Positions 45,960-56,818 of a stretch of 64,000 bases of DNA are shown piece by piece. Position 1 is the stretch's first letter, and each line of letters starts with the position of its first letter. Below the pieces are notes generated by a model. That model did not search any database. It saw only the letters and a list, made by a program, of their open reading frames with translations, and was not told the DNA's origin. This DNA is from Amphichorda felina (lineage: Eukaryota; Ascomycota; Sordariomycetes; Hypocreales; Bionectriaceae). The DNA is taken from assembly GCA_016490725.1 (NCBI GenBank), contig JAEMHR010000008.1, forward strand, positions 1 through 64,000, in the 5' to 3' direction. A program made the translations under genes and the position numbers.

Positions 45960-48149
45960 CTAGCCATCGTTTCCCTTACAGCCATCCGTCCACCCACCTG
46001 CTCCCTTGACGACCTTGTTGTTCGTAAAGCACCTGTGCCTGACGAAGACAGGCGTGTTGACTGCACGGTCTGGTCAGCTCCACTGCCCTCAAGACGTATC
46101 GAGGAATGGTATGTCAAAGGGGCAGACTTACAGGTTGCCTTCCACTCGTAGCCCTCCTTGGTGGGCTCGTCGTAGTACTCAAACTTCCACTTGGTGGTGC
46201 CCAGTCCGTAGCAGCCATTCATGTTGGGGATCATGGTCTTCTGGCCCCAGTCGTACGTGGAGAAGCCGCCGCCCTCGAGCTCGTAGTGCGAGAAGAAGAC
46301 CTTCCACCAGCCCTCGCAGCGGCCGACGGGGTCGTCCGGCGGCGGCCAGGGGCGGTTCGTGCGCTTGGGGTATATCTCGAAGGTGTAGTCGCCGCCGTCG
46401 ACGACGTACTTGCCGCCGAGCTTCCAGTTCATCTTGCTCTTGGTGTCGCAGTCGTGGATGAGGCTGCGGAACGAGTCGAGGCACTTTTGCTTGTCAAAGT
46501 CGGCGACGTCGTTGCCCAGCGAGATGACCAGCTGGTGCTCCTCGGGCGTGCCCTTGTCGTACGAGTTCTTCACCTCCCAGTTGGTGGTGTGCTCCGGGTG
46601 CTCGTCGGGCACGTACTTCTCGCAGAAGTCCTTGTAGCTGATGTCCAGCCGGTCGGCCTGCACGTAGCCGCGCGAGTCGGACTTGGACGACCAGCAGGTG
46701 CGCTGCGACTTGACGGGGCAGTAGGGGTCCGTGTTGAGGACGACGGCGCGCAGGTCCATGGCCTCGGAGAGCGCGAAGGAGGCCATGGTGACATGGCCGT
46801 TGACGTTGGGGTGGAACTGCGATGATCTGTCAGCGGGTGCGCCCAGGTGGTTGGAGTGGTGCTCTGGATATACATACATTCCTTCCGATCGAGTCAGGCA
46901 TGCCCAGACCAAACGTCCAGTCGGTGTCGCCGTCGCCTGGGCAGTTTGGAACAGCGGGCGCGCGCTTGTCGAGCTGATGCACCACCTCGGCACCCGGCGC
47001 TGGGGAGTTGTACAGAATGGAGTCGTAGATGCTGTCCTCGTAGATCTTGGCACGCCGCTTCATCTCTGTCTCCCAGTGCAGGTACTGCTCCAGCTCCTCG
47101 GGGGTCAGGTCGTCCAGAGTCTCCGCATCGCGCTTGCGAAGCTCCTGCTTGACATCGTCGCTCCAGTTGAGCCACGGGTGCGTGTCGGGCTTGATGAACT
47201 GCATATCGGGCTGGTTGGGGTCCGGATAGTTGCCGTTGCTCTTGGAGGAGCACATGCGGCCGTCGACCTCGGTGGCCCACTGGTCCCATTGCGCGAAGCC
47301 GATCTTGTAGCCGATGTCAGAGTCCTTGGCTATCTCGTCGACAAGCTCGCCGAGGACTTTGTTGATGCTTATGACCAACTTGTTGAACCGCTCACGACGA
47401 GCTTTGGTCAAGGACTCGAACGACAGCTTGCGCAGTGGGATCATCCAGAACTTGTCCCACGATTCATTCTCGCAGTCCCCATTCTCGGCATCGAAAAACT
47501 GGGCGTACCCGTTCAGGACGACGACGCCGTCCTTGTTGACCTTCTTGTTGAGCTCCTTGAGGATCTGGCGCACATTGTCCTTCAGGATGCTATCGACGTT
47601 CTCTTCCGCCTTCTTGATGACAGTCTCGCACGCATCCTTCTTGAAGTAAGGCAGCATGATGCAGTCCTTGATCATCTTGGCAAGGCACAAGTCGTTGCCG
47701 CCAGCCGTCAGGGTGACAAAGTCCAGGTCACCCTTGAGGTGCTGCGCCTGCTGGTAGATCTGCCCCGTGCGGTCGCCGCTGCAGGCAATGTACTGGAAGT
47801 CCTTGACATGGGAGCCGAACTGCTTCTCGATGATCTTGGGGTATGCGCGGTTGTAGCGCGCGCAGTACCAGTCGCCATGGCCGCTGATCTTGCCGTCCGG
47901 GAGCGTGATCTCGAGCTCGTCGGTGAAGATCCTGCCCAGGGGAGCACCGGCGCCGATGCCCGCCGTGTAGCTGTCGCCGATGGCGGCCCAGCGCTTGACC
48001 CAGGTGAAGTCGCTGGGGTCACCAGCCCGCTTGGAGAGTTCCTGCGGTATCACGGTTGCGGATGCGGGCTCTCCTTCTCGGGGCGAGATGACGAGGCCGG
48101 AAGCAATGCTTGAGAGGGCCGCGAGGCCGACCACGGCTTGCTGCAACAT
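45960..48149 (-). CDS. secreted SGNH/GDSL-type hydrolase
   Basis: Three exons (48149-46878, 46816-46132, 46060-45960) give 685 residues. The start at 48149 gives a signal peptide (MLQQAVVGLAALSSIASGLV) and a Lys-Arg site near 40-41 that may be Kex2-cleaved. Catalytic blocks are AAIGDSYTAGIGAG (Ser60), TAGGNDLC (Asn152) and DSIGRNFHPNVNGH (His426), the last split exactly by intron 1. The C-terminal 250 residues are Cys- and Trp-rich (GRCEGWWKVFFSHYELEGGG; ending WTDGCKGNDG) and may be a substrate-binding or stabilising domain. Family activity is ester hydrolysis on lipids or polysaccharide acyl groups. The protein is longer than typical SGNH esterases. The substrate is unknown. Confidence 0.88.
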
Positions 48150-49305
48150 GGTGATGGCGGAAGATGTGTGTAAAAGGCCAGAGTGAAAGGCCAGAGATGT
48201 TGTGTCGGCGCCGCAATGGGCCAGTATGAAGATGGCGAGTACTCGTATCTCTGGTCTGAGAAGGAGAAGAACAACAAGAGACGGGGCTCCTGGGGGCCGA
48301 TAGAGGGCGAGGAAGCATGTGCCGAGCTCCAAGCCGTGCCGACTTTGTCGACGACTTACACGCAGGGGTCAGGAAAGACGCCAAGTTGAGACGGTCAGGT
48401 GGTTCGGCTGTCGATATTACGCGAGCATAGCGTCTGACCACCCTATTTCTTGGCCATGGCATAATGTCGGGCCTTTGCTCCAGGCGGGACACTATCTTGG
48501 AGCCTTATCGGGAGATTCTCCCATCCATATGCATGTCACGAAGCACGCCTTGCCGCTTAAGCATAAGAATCCGCGCGCATGCAGATGAGATTCGTCAAGG
48601 AAACGTGCGTGGGGTCGGGCTCACCCGAGCCACCCGCAGTGGGGACCAAGATCGTTCAGGGTCATCCAGGGCTGTTCAGGGTTCATGTTCAGGGTTGTAC
48701 TGGGTCTCGAACAGTCCTGGCCTCTGGGCAGCCTTCAATATAATGCTCGGCAGGGGAAGAGGGGCTCCTTAGTTCTTACATGCATGCAAGACTAGTATAT
48801 ATCCGTAGTGGTTGGTATTTCTCTGCTGCGATCCCTGCCAAGAGGCTATAGCCCTACATGGGGTTGTAATACGTGCGAAGAAGCACCCTATGTACCGGTA
48901 CTTCGTGTTGCCAAGGATTATACACTTATACGACGCGCCTTTTTTCCATCCCATTTGATCACGTCCCGACACTTTCATTCGAGCCCAGCATCGGCTAATA
49001 TGTAATAGCAACCACATGGTATTCTGGGAGGGTTCAGATTGAATGCATCAGGCCATCACGCTCGGTGCCGACCCTCGGGCTTATGCGCTCGCCATCACAC
49101 AACCCTCGCCGCCGATAACCCCTAACCCAGTATCCCAGACTCGCCCGGTCCCGACGAAGCCGACAATAGCCAGGCGAAGAAAGTTTGGAAGAGGCTGGGC
49201 TCCCTCCGACTCCCCTTGACATCTCCTCTGGCAGCGTCCTCGTCCAGTCCGCATCTCATTCACACGCTTCACCGCGACTGACCTACACGCCCTCATTCAC
49301 ACAGC
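48150..49305. promoter_or_regulatory. divergent promoter of SGNH hydrolase and chitinase
   Basis: 1,156 bp between head-to-head secreted-protein genes. A local run of GTTCAGGG-like words (about 48654-48700) is the only repetitive sequence noticed. No gene is recognised. Confidence 0.4.
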
Positions 49306-51166
49306 ATGGCGCCTTCAGGGCTCCGTCGCGGCCTCTGGCTCGGCCTGGCCTTTGCCAGCGCAGTCCAAGCATTGAGTCTCGACACCTTCGGTGGCCAGGC
49401 CGAGGCGAAGCTGCTGATGGACAGAATCGTCGGCAAATCGGACACCCAGCAGCGCAAGATGCTGTTGCAGGCCAACGAGGATGAGGAGAACGACTACACG
49501 TGCTCAAAGACCAAGGGGTGCAAGCTGGGCTGCTGCGGTCCACTGTAAGTCTTCCCACGAGCAGCAGACAGTCAGATTCTAACCTGGGGAAACCAACAGA
49601 GACGACACCGGTGCTGGTGTCTGCGGCATGGGCCCCAAGTTCTGTGGCGAGGGCTGCACCTCTGAGTGCGACGCGAAGAGCGAGTGCGACCCTGGATGGG
49701 GGAGCGAGTGGTCCAACGCGACGACGTGCCCTCTCAACGTCTGCTGCAGCGACTTTGGCTTCTGCGGCACCTCGGCAGACTTCTGCAACGGCCGCACGGT
49801 TCCCAATCCCGAGTGCGCCGTCTCTGACAAGCTGGCCAGCAGGAAGCTCATCGGCTACTACGAGGGCTGGAACTACCAGCGGTCCTGTGGAAACATGGAG
49901 CCCGAGGAGATCCCCCTGGGGTACTACACGCACATCTTCTTCTCGTTTGCGCTCATCGACCCCACGACGTTCCGCATGGACGTCATGGATGCCGGCACCG
50001 CCAGCCGCTACGGGAGAGTCACGGCCCTCAAGGAGCAGGATCCCGGTCTCAAGGTCTTCATTGCCATCGGAGGCTGGGCGATGAACGATCCCGGCCCATG
50101 GCGCACCACCTTCTCCGACATGGCCAAGAGTGAGGCGAACCAGGACAAGTTCTTCGACTCGCTCGTCTCCTTTATGAAGAAGTACGACTTTGACGGAGTT
50201 GATATCGACTGGGAATAGTAAGTGCTCTTCTCCCTCTGCGGCTTGCTCTGAAGATCTGTGCAACTGACATGGCGTGCTAGCCCTGTCGCCGAAGACCGTG
50301 GTGGTATTGAGGCCGACTACAAATCCTACGTCAACCTCCTCCGCCGCCTTCGCGAGAGGCTGAACCGCGAGGGACGTCCGTACGGCCTGACCTTGACCTT
50401 GGTGAGCCTCCCCCTTCCTCAATCGCTGATATTGGAGCTACCACTAACCACCATGTTAGCCTGCGTCGTACTGGTATCTCCGTGGCTTCGACATTGTCAA
50501 CATGGAGCCCTACCTCGACTGGTTCAACGTCATGACATATGACATCCACGGCGTGTGGGATTCCAAGATCGACTCCCTGGGCCCCTATGCTGGCGCGCAC
50601 ACCAACCTCACGGAAATCGACCAGGGCCTCAACCTCCTCTGGCGCAACAACATCAACCCGGAGCGCGTCGTCATGGGCCTGGGCTTCTACGGCCGCTCCT
50701 TCACCATGAAGAGCCCGGACTGCCTGGACGCCGGCTGCGAGTTCACCGACGGCGCCAAGGGGGGCGAGTGCACCGGCACTCCCGGTGTGCTGTCGGCCGC
50801 CGAGATCAACAAGATCATCAAGAATGGCGCCAACATGAAGCTGGACAAGGAGGCGGCCGTGCAGATTGTCACGTGGGACTCGGACCAGTGGGTGAGCTGG
50901 GACGACAAGGAGACGCTGCTGATGAAGATGGATTATGCGCATCAGAGATGCCTCGGCGGGTAAGTTCCCTTCTCCTTCTCCCTCCTTCCTTTGGCCATCT
51001 GAGGAAGCCTATGCTGATGACAAAACCCAGGGCCATGGTCTGGGCTATTGATCTGGACGATGGTACTCTCATCAACGCGCTTGGTGAGGCATCGGGGCGG
51101 GCAAAGAAGGGGACCATCACTCGCAACCCGTACATGGAATGCTTCAAGGGGGATTGGGAAGACTAG
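49306..51166 (+). CDS. secreted CBM18-GH18 chitinase
   Basis: Five exons (49306-49544, 49600-50217, 50281-50401, 50460-50959, 51031-51166) give 537 residues. There is a signal peptide at 1-23 and a Cys-rich prodomain-like region (CSKTKGCKLGCCGPL). A chitin-binding CBM18 module follows at about 108-150 (CPLNVCCSDFGFCGTSADFC). The GH18 barrel begins at KLIGYYEGWNYQR; the catalytic motif is FDGVDIDWEYP with Glu285 as acid/base, its last codons split by intron 2. The strand-6 MTYDIHGVWD and terminal MVWAIDLDDG motifs are present. This is a subgroup-C-like killer-toxin-type chitinase layout but shorter, with no LysM modules of its own. It likely degrades chitin outside the cell, either self-wall remodelling or attack on other fungi or arthropods. 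Confidence 0.93.
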
Positions 51167-51440
51167 GCGTGCATTTTGGACACATAGCTGCGCACATGGC
51201 AATGAAAACCGTTGCACCACGGCCTGTTATTTGTGATGTAAGCGTGTGAGAACCAGTAGTGCTGCCTCCGATATGAACACGCATCATGGAAATCAGTTGT
51301 TCGAATGGGCTACTTCAAAGGCAATACGAGAGAGAGTTCATGCTCACACAAAAAAATGAGACCTCTTTTGACGCGGCTATCCTACGCAGTATCTACACCA
51401 CACTTGACACGCATACCCTGCCGACCCTCTGCCACCCAGC

Positions 51441-52577
51441 TCAGCACGTCTTGTCCTTGGCGCTCCCAAACTTGGGGATCTTCTTCTTGACCTTGTCAAA
51501 CACGCTCTTCTTGGCGCCGCGGATGTGCAGCTCCTGGATGTTGGCAATGTTGACCGAGTACAGCACGCGCAGCCGCTCAATGTCCATGGGGCTCGGCACG
51601 ACGTTGGGCAGCAGCCTCTCGCCGCCGGCCAGGGTGAGGACGTCCTCGCGGCCGTCGGGCCCGTTGCCCGGCCGCAGCCCGCCGGCGCCGCTGGGGTACA
51701 GCATGATGCTGGTGGGGTCGAACTGGGCGTCGGCGATGATGGGCACGCCGTGGCTCAGCGGCAGCCAGTCCTTGGCCGAGAACTTGACCTTGCTGGCGTG
51801 GGCCTGGTTGCTGCAGAAGGTGCGCGTGATGTCGGCGTACTCGGAGCCCTTCTTCTCGAGCTCCTCTGCGCGCTCCAGGGCGGCGGCGTGGTCGCTGAGG
51901 GCTCGGCAGTTGAACTGGCTTGGCTGGAACATGGGCACGTCGCCGTTGTAGGAGCCCCAGATGGGCTCGCCCTCGCCGGGGAACTGGTCGTCGACGGTGG
52001 TGACCCAGAAGTTGGGGTTCTGGTGCTCATGGTAGAGGCCCCAGGCGTGGCCGAGCTCGTGGGCGACATTGGCGACAATGTCGAGCATGCCGATGGCTTC
52101 CACGGTGGAGAGATGCATCGAGGGGCCGAGGACCTGGTTGTCCGGGTTCTCCTTGTTCCACTTCGCGTCGACCGGCTGCTTGCCGACAGACGTGGCCAGC
52201 TTGCCCTGGTCGTTGTAGTGGATCTTCAGGTGGTTGATGCGATCTTTGTCGCACTTGGACAGCGACACCTCCTCGTACGAGAACCCGAGGTCGATGAGGG
52301 CGCCCCAGGTCGTCTGCATGGCCTCCTCGAGGGGACCGCGGAGCCTCTGCTTCGCGGTGCTGTCGGCATAGCAGTACTTGATCTTCTTGTCCGGCCAGGT
52401 GTAGTGGCCAGTCTCGCCGCCGCTGGGCTGGAACGATATGGCGCGCTTCTCAATCTCCATGGTGCCGTTGGTGCTGCGTCCGGCCAGGGGCGAGTTGGCC
52501 TCCCAGAGGCGGCTGCCGGCGTGGACTGGCGAGGCCAGCAGGCCCAAGGAGGCTGCGACGAGAGTTGGGGCGAGCAT
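51441..52577 (-). CDS. secreted astacin-like (M12A) metalloprotease
   Basis: Single-exon, 378 residues from the Met at 52577, which gives a good signal peptide (to about Ala20). A Lys-Arg at 44-45 suggests propeptide removal. The zinc motif is HELGHAWGLYHEH (His173, Glu174, His177, His183), the HExxHxxGxxHE signature of astacins, and the Met-turn is SIMLYPSG. Astacins are endopeptidases; fungal ones are secreted and sparse. A basic Cys-containing tail (KKSVFDKVKKKIPKFGSAKDKTC) ends the protein. It is divergent from the LysM gene and next to the chitinase, which suggests a joint role at host or prey surfaces. The substrate is unknown. Confidence 0.92.
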   Translation of the reverse strand: MLAPTLVAASLGLLASPVHAGSRLWEANSPLAGRSTNGTMEIEKRAISFQPSGGETGHYTWPDKKIKYCYADSTAKQRLRGPLEEAMQTTWGALIDLGFSYEEVSLSKCDKDRINHLKIHYNDQGKLATSVGKQPVDAKWNKENPDNQVLGPSMHLSTVEAIGMLDIVANVAHELGHAWGLYHEHQNPNFWVTTVDDQFPGEGEPIWGSYNGDVPMFQPSQFNCRALSDHAAALERAEELEKKGSEYADITRTFCSNQAHASKVKFSAKDWLPLSHGVPIIADAQFDPTSIMLYPSGAGGLRPGNGPDGREDVLTLAGGERLLPNVVPSPMDIERLRVLYSVNIANIQELHIRGAKKSVFDKVKKKIPKFGSAKDKTC

Positions 52578-53547
52578 CTGGGATGGCTTTGTGACTGCAA
52601 TGAGCCCTCGAAGGGGAAGACGAGAGTGACGACGGTTTGTCGGCGTCAAGCAGTGCGCGATGGTGAGCTCTCGAGATCGCGTCGGCGGATGCTCACTATC
52701 CCCCCTCAAGGTGGCATGCCACAGGCAGAATAACGGGACTGGCCGGCTATCCCATGAACCGTGATTCCCATCCCCGATACCCGGGGGTCTCATCTGCCAA
52801 GAACGCATCACAAGACCCGCCCATATAGGTCATGAGATATAGAGTAAGCTGACGGGTCCAGACTATGGTCGACTATGATGCCGCGTTGTTTAGTCGTTGC
52901 CGAGTCTTCTGGGCACTTACTATCGAGGTAAGCTGCATCCCGCGATCCCACGTTCCTGCAGTAGAGGTTGGAAGGTAAAACGGAACTATTGGCGGAAGAT
53001 GCCGACCGAGCCCATGTCATGCATAGAAGGCTTTCCGCTTTGGGCAATCATCTCTTCTGCGGTCTCCCATAGGTGTGCTCGTACGACTCTTACATGGCTG
53101 CATGGACCCGCATAAAATCCCCGACGCCGAGCTCTTGGTAGGTACTAGGTAGGGGCTTGTACGAGTATCCGTACTGGGGTCTGGTGCCGGAAGTACCAGT
53201 ACATGCGACTGTACCTGCTCCCGTCTGGACGAGGAGAGATATCTCGCGATGCATCTTGGCGGTGTGCCGAGGAGAATCCGTGTGTATGGGGATTAATGGA
53301 TGAATTTCCCTCATCGGTCAGCTGGCCTGTCGCACTGGGTGACTAGGAGAGCTTTCACATGTCCTCTTGTCCTCTGAGGCCGGGGTAAGGAAGCAGCTTG
53401 ATTCTCTCGGATCGTCTGGCCTGGGCGCTGAACCATTCTTCCCAAGGGCGACAAGCCGGTCAACCCACGCTGCCCTCGCTCGTCGAGACAGAATCCCCAA
53501 GGCCTCTCTCTCCCGTCCATCGTTGATTGACTCTACAGCTCAGCATC
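52578..53547. promoter_or_regulatory. divergent promoter of metalloprotease and LysM gene
   Basis: 970 bp between head-to-head secreted-protein genes. Open frames look spurious. No motif is assigned. Confidence 0.4.
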
Positions 53548-55428
53548 ATGAGGCCCTTACTACTGGCGTCCATCGTGGCGTGGACAAGCACAGCCGTGCT
53601 TGCGCAGGATAGCAGCCCTGGAGGCCCGGTCCACGATGGCCAGCCGGCCAACTGCAACGGCTGGCATACCGTCGTCGAGGGCGATGACTGCCAGTCGGTG
53701 CCGGCCAAGTACGGCATCACCTTTGAACAGTTCCTCGAGTGGAACCCGGCCGTCTCGAGCGACTGCCTCACCAACTTCTGGCTGAAGCAGGCGTACTGCG
53801 TGCGCGTTGGCGACAAGCCGACCAGCACGGCGGAAACGACTGAGCCAACGGTGACCGCGGAGCCTACCGTGACCTCTGATCCAGCCCCAACGACAACCGT
53901 CGATGAGGAGTACTCGACGCGCTACCCGACAAGCACCTTCAACATCACCACCACCACCATCGACATGGCCTGGCCGCCAGAGAAGACCAAGGAGGGCCAG
54001 CCGGAGGGCTGCGTCACCTGGCATCTCGTCAAGGCGGGAGAGTCCTGCCAGCAGCTTACCGTCCGCTATGAGATTGACATGGACAAGCTGTAAGTCGAAC
54101 CATCCGAATCATGCTGCCCCCGTGCAAGACCTGAGCCGCAGTGCTAACATGCCCGTGCAGGGTCCAGTGGAACCCCGACCTGGGCGACGACTGCAGTGGC
54201 CTCCTGGTCAACTGGTGGGTGTGCGTCGGTCTGGGGCCCCAGGGAGACGGCGCAAAGTTCGAGTGGTCGACAGAGCCACCAGACTTCACGACCCCGGGGG
54301 ACCCGACAGACCACACGCGCACGACCTACTCGACCGCCGACTCCAGCTTCGAGCCGTCGCCGTCGCAGGGACCCATGCCCACCTCGTGCCAGGGCTACCA
54401 CCTCGCCGCCAGCGGCCAGACGTGCCGCGAGATCGTCGCGCAGTACGGGCTCTTCACGCAGGACCAGTTCCTCGCCTGGAACCCCGTGCTGGACGGCAAC
54501 TGCGACGGGCTCTGGTCCGGCAACTATTACTGCGTGGCCAACTTCGAGGACAGCCTGCCGCTGCCCTCTCACGCCACCAAGGCCCCTGACACGCTGCCGT
54601 CGGGGAGCCCCAAGGACTGCGTCTCCTGGTACCAGACGTCGGGCGGGGATGACTGCGCCGTCATCGCGCAGATGTTCGGCACCTTCAGCGAGGAGGAGTT
54701 CATCAGCTGGAACCCCAGCGTCCTGGACGACTGCGACAACATCACGGACGGCGTCTGGTACTGCGTCGCCAAGGCGGACACGCCCACCACCCGCACAGGC
54801 GACAACCCGTCCACCACCAAGCCACCCACCTCTCGACCCACGCAGCCTGGCGTGACCGACGAGTGCACCGACTGGTGGCTCGTCGGGCCCAGCGACACCT
54901 GCGACACGATCCGCAAGGAGATGGGCATCACCCAGACGCAGCTGACGGCCTGGAACCCGGCCATCGACGACGACTGCCAGGGCCTCGAGGTGGACAAGTA
55001 CATCTGCGTCGGCGTCGACGGCGGCGGCACCGGGCCCATCACGTCGCCGCCGCAGACGCCCTCGCCCACCGAGACGGCCGTCGAGCCCACGTCCACGGCG
55101 ACCGACGAGGGGCCGGTCACGGTTCCCGACCCCGTGCGCGAGGGCATGGCCAGCGACTGCCGCCGGTTCTACATGCAGCAGGAGGGCGAGTACTGCTACG
55201 ACATGGCCGCCAAGAATGGCATCTCCCTTGAGTGAGTCCCCAGACAGACAGAGACCGGCTTTCGAGAAAGAAATGGTGCTAACTTGGACCGACAGTGACT
55301 TTTACAAGTGGAATCCCGCCGTCGGCAGTGACTGCAGCAACATGTGGCCCAGTTACTACTACTGCGTCGGGGTCTCGGGGTCGGTGACTACCATTGGCAA
55401 GAGGAGCGTTGCTGCACCTACAATTTGA
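53548..55428 (+). CDS. secreted protein with six LysM domains
   Basis: Three exons (53548-54089, 54161-55231, 55296-55428) give 581 residues. Signal peptide MRPLLLASIVAWTSTAVLA. Six LysM modules follow, each with the fungal pattern of paired Cys and a WNP core: FLEWNP, VQWNP, FLAWNP, FISWNP, LTAWNP and FYKWNP, each ending in a YC or VCV strand. Modules are joined by Thr/Pro/Ser-rich linkers likely to be O-glycosylated. There is no catalytic domain or GPI signal. Fungal LysM proteins bind chitin or chitin fragments and can shield hyphae or sequester oligomers. Two introns cut inside LysM 2 and LysM 6. Sitting near the chitinase fits the known pairing of LysM and chitinase genes. Confidence 0.93.
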
Positions 55429-55546
55429 TTGTGATGAAGTGAGCGTGGTATCGCTATCGAATGTTACTCGTATTTATAAATCGTCGTCTGCCCATAAAAG
55501 TGATTGTCATTGTGTCATGTACAGCAAACCCTTGGCTGGTATAATA

Positions 55547-56818
55547 CTAGGTATTACGTACGAAATTGGCCTCCTCTGAAGATTCCATGATCCAATACCC
55601 TCGACTTGTCCCCAGCTCAGGTGAAGCTGGGTCTTGCAGTGGTGCGAGTACCTGGGGATAGAAGCATATCCGCTTGTCCACCCTGGCCTGGTGTGCGTCG
55701 CCGTCCAAGCAACGCCACATCTGGTACGTATAGCCACTCTGCGAGGGCCCTTTACTCTCTGCCTCGAGGGTGCAAGCAGCGGCCGCCAGTCCCGTCAATG
55801 CAGTTGGATCCATCTGCAGCACGGTCGACTCCGTGGCTGATGCGCGCACGAATGCGTCCACCGCGTCGAGGATGTGTGCCAGATCCACGTCCACGACGCG
55901 CCCCCGCAACTGCGCACAGGGGAGACACAGGTGAAGCCGTTTGACGCCGCTGCTTTGTGCGAGCATGTTCAGCATCGGGGACAGAGTCGCACTCGCGGGC
56001 TGGAAGGGCGTATGGTCAATGGATCCGGACAGAGGCAGGACAATCTCAAACGAGGACATCTGCGCCAGCCGTGTAGGCAGGATGTAGTCCGGCAGTCGTG
56101 TGAGAAGCTGCTCGCCAGAGAGGTGAAACGTATTGGTCATGTAGAGCAGGTCGATGCCCTCGTCGTATCTATTCCCACATTTTAGCAACACATTGTCTGT
56201 CCTATCTGCTCTTGCATCTGCAACTCACGCCCGACGACATGAGAGCAGCCAGCCCAATGCACCGACGCGGCACTTGGCAGGCCACTCTCCCAGCCACGCA
56301 CGGCAGGCAAACCCGTCGCCCTCCATGCAGCGATCGACGTCTGGCCTGTGCCAGTTGAGGCGCCACCAGAGGTGCTGGGGCGGGGTCCACGGCGGATTGC
56401 GATGGCACGCGCTGCTCCTCCACAGCCACTGCCGCGGCGCCGACACGTCCCTCTGCCGGGTGAGCTCGCCATGAGCGACGCGGCCGCTGGAGCTGAGCTT
56501 GGCGCGTTCGAGCATCGGGTGGTCCAGGGTCAGGTCCATGTGCACGGTCCGGTTGCCGAACGCGTACAGCAGGATCACGCGGCGGATCTCGGGCGGGAGG
56601 CGGGAGAAGAAGGGGCTCTGATCCTGCGGAGCACACGGGATGAAGTCGGAGGGCGTGATGGGGCGTGGGCGTGGCGATGGGAGTGGTGAAGGCGGTGGGG
56701 GTGGCTTGCGATGGTCAGAACTGGATTTGGCCAGGGCGCGATCGAGCCAGCGTGATATTCGTTGCCGAACTTGGCGACCAGATGAGCCGTCGCGGCTAGC
56801 GGGCGGATTGGATGTCAT
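55547..56818 (-). CDS. DUF7730-like fungal protein of unknown function
   Basis: Two exons meeting at about 56226/56169. The start at 56818 (MTSNPPASRDG) is preferred over an in-frame Met at 56893. The N-terminus is basic and Pro-rich (a run of PPPPPSPLPSPRPRP). Then comes FFSRLPPEIRRVILLYAFGNRTVHMDL, the F-box-like opening of DUF7730 proteins. After the intron follow YDEGIDLLYMTNTFHL and LPDYILPTRLAQMSSFEIVLPL, both typical of this family. Members are expanded in Pezizomycotina and no biochemical role is established. Probably nuclear or cytosolic. No link to neighbours is evident. Confidence 0.8.

Noticed and set aside
46731..48113. 460-codon plus-strand frame opposite the SGNH hydrolase
   Set aside because: Val/Leu/Asp/Glu-rich antisense artefact; the minus strand encodes the signal peptide and SGNH motifs.
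49283..50422. 379-codon minus-strand frame opposite the chitinase
   Set aside because: Crosses chitinase introns and lacks any family feature; the plus strand has the CBM18 and GH18 motifs.
51525..52733. 402-codon plus-strand frame opposite the astacin gene
   Set aside because: Antisense shadow; the opposite strand has the zinc motif HELGHAWGLYHEH.
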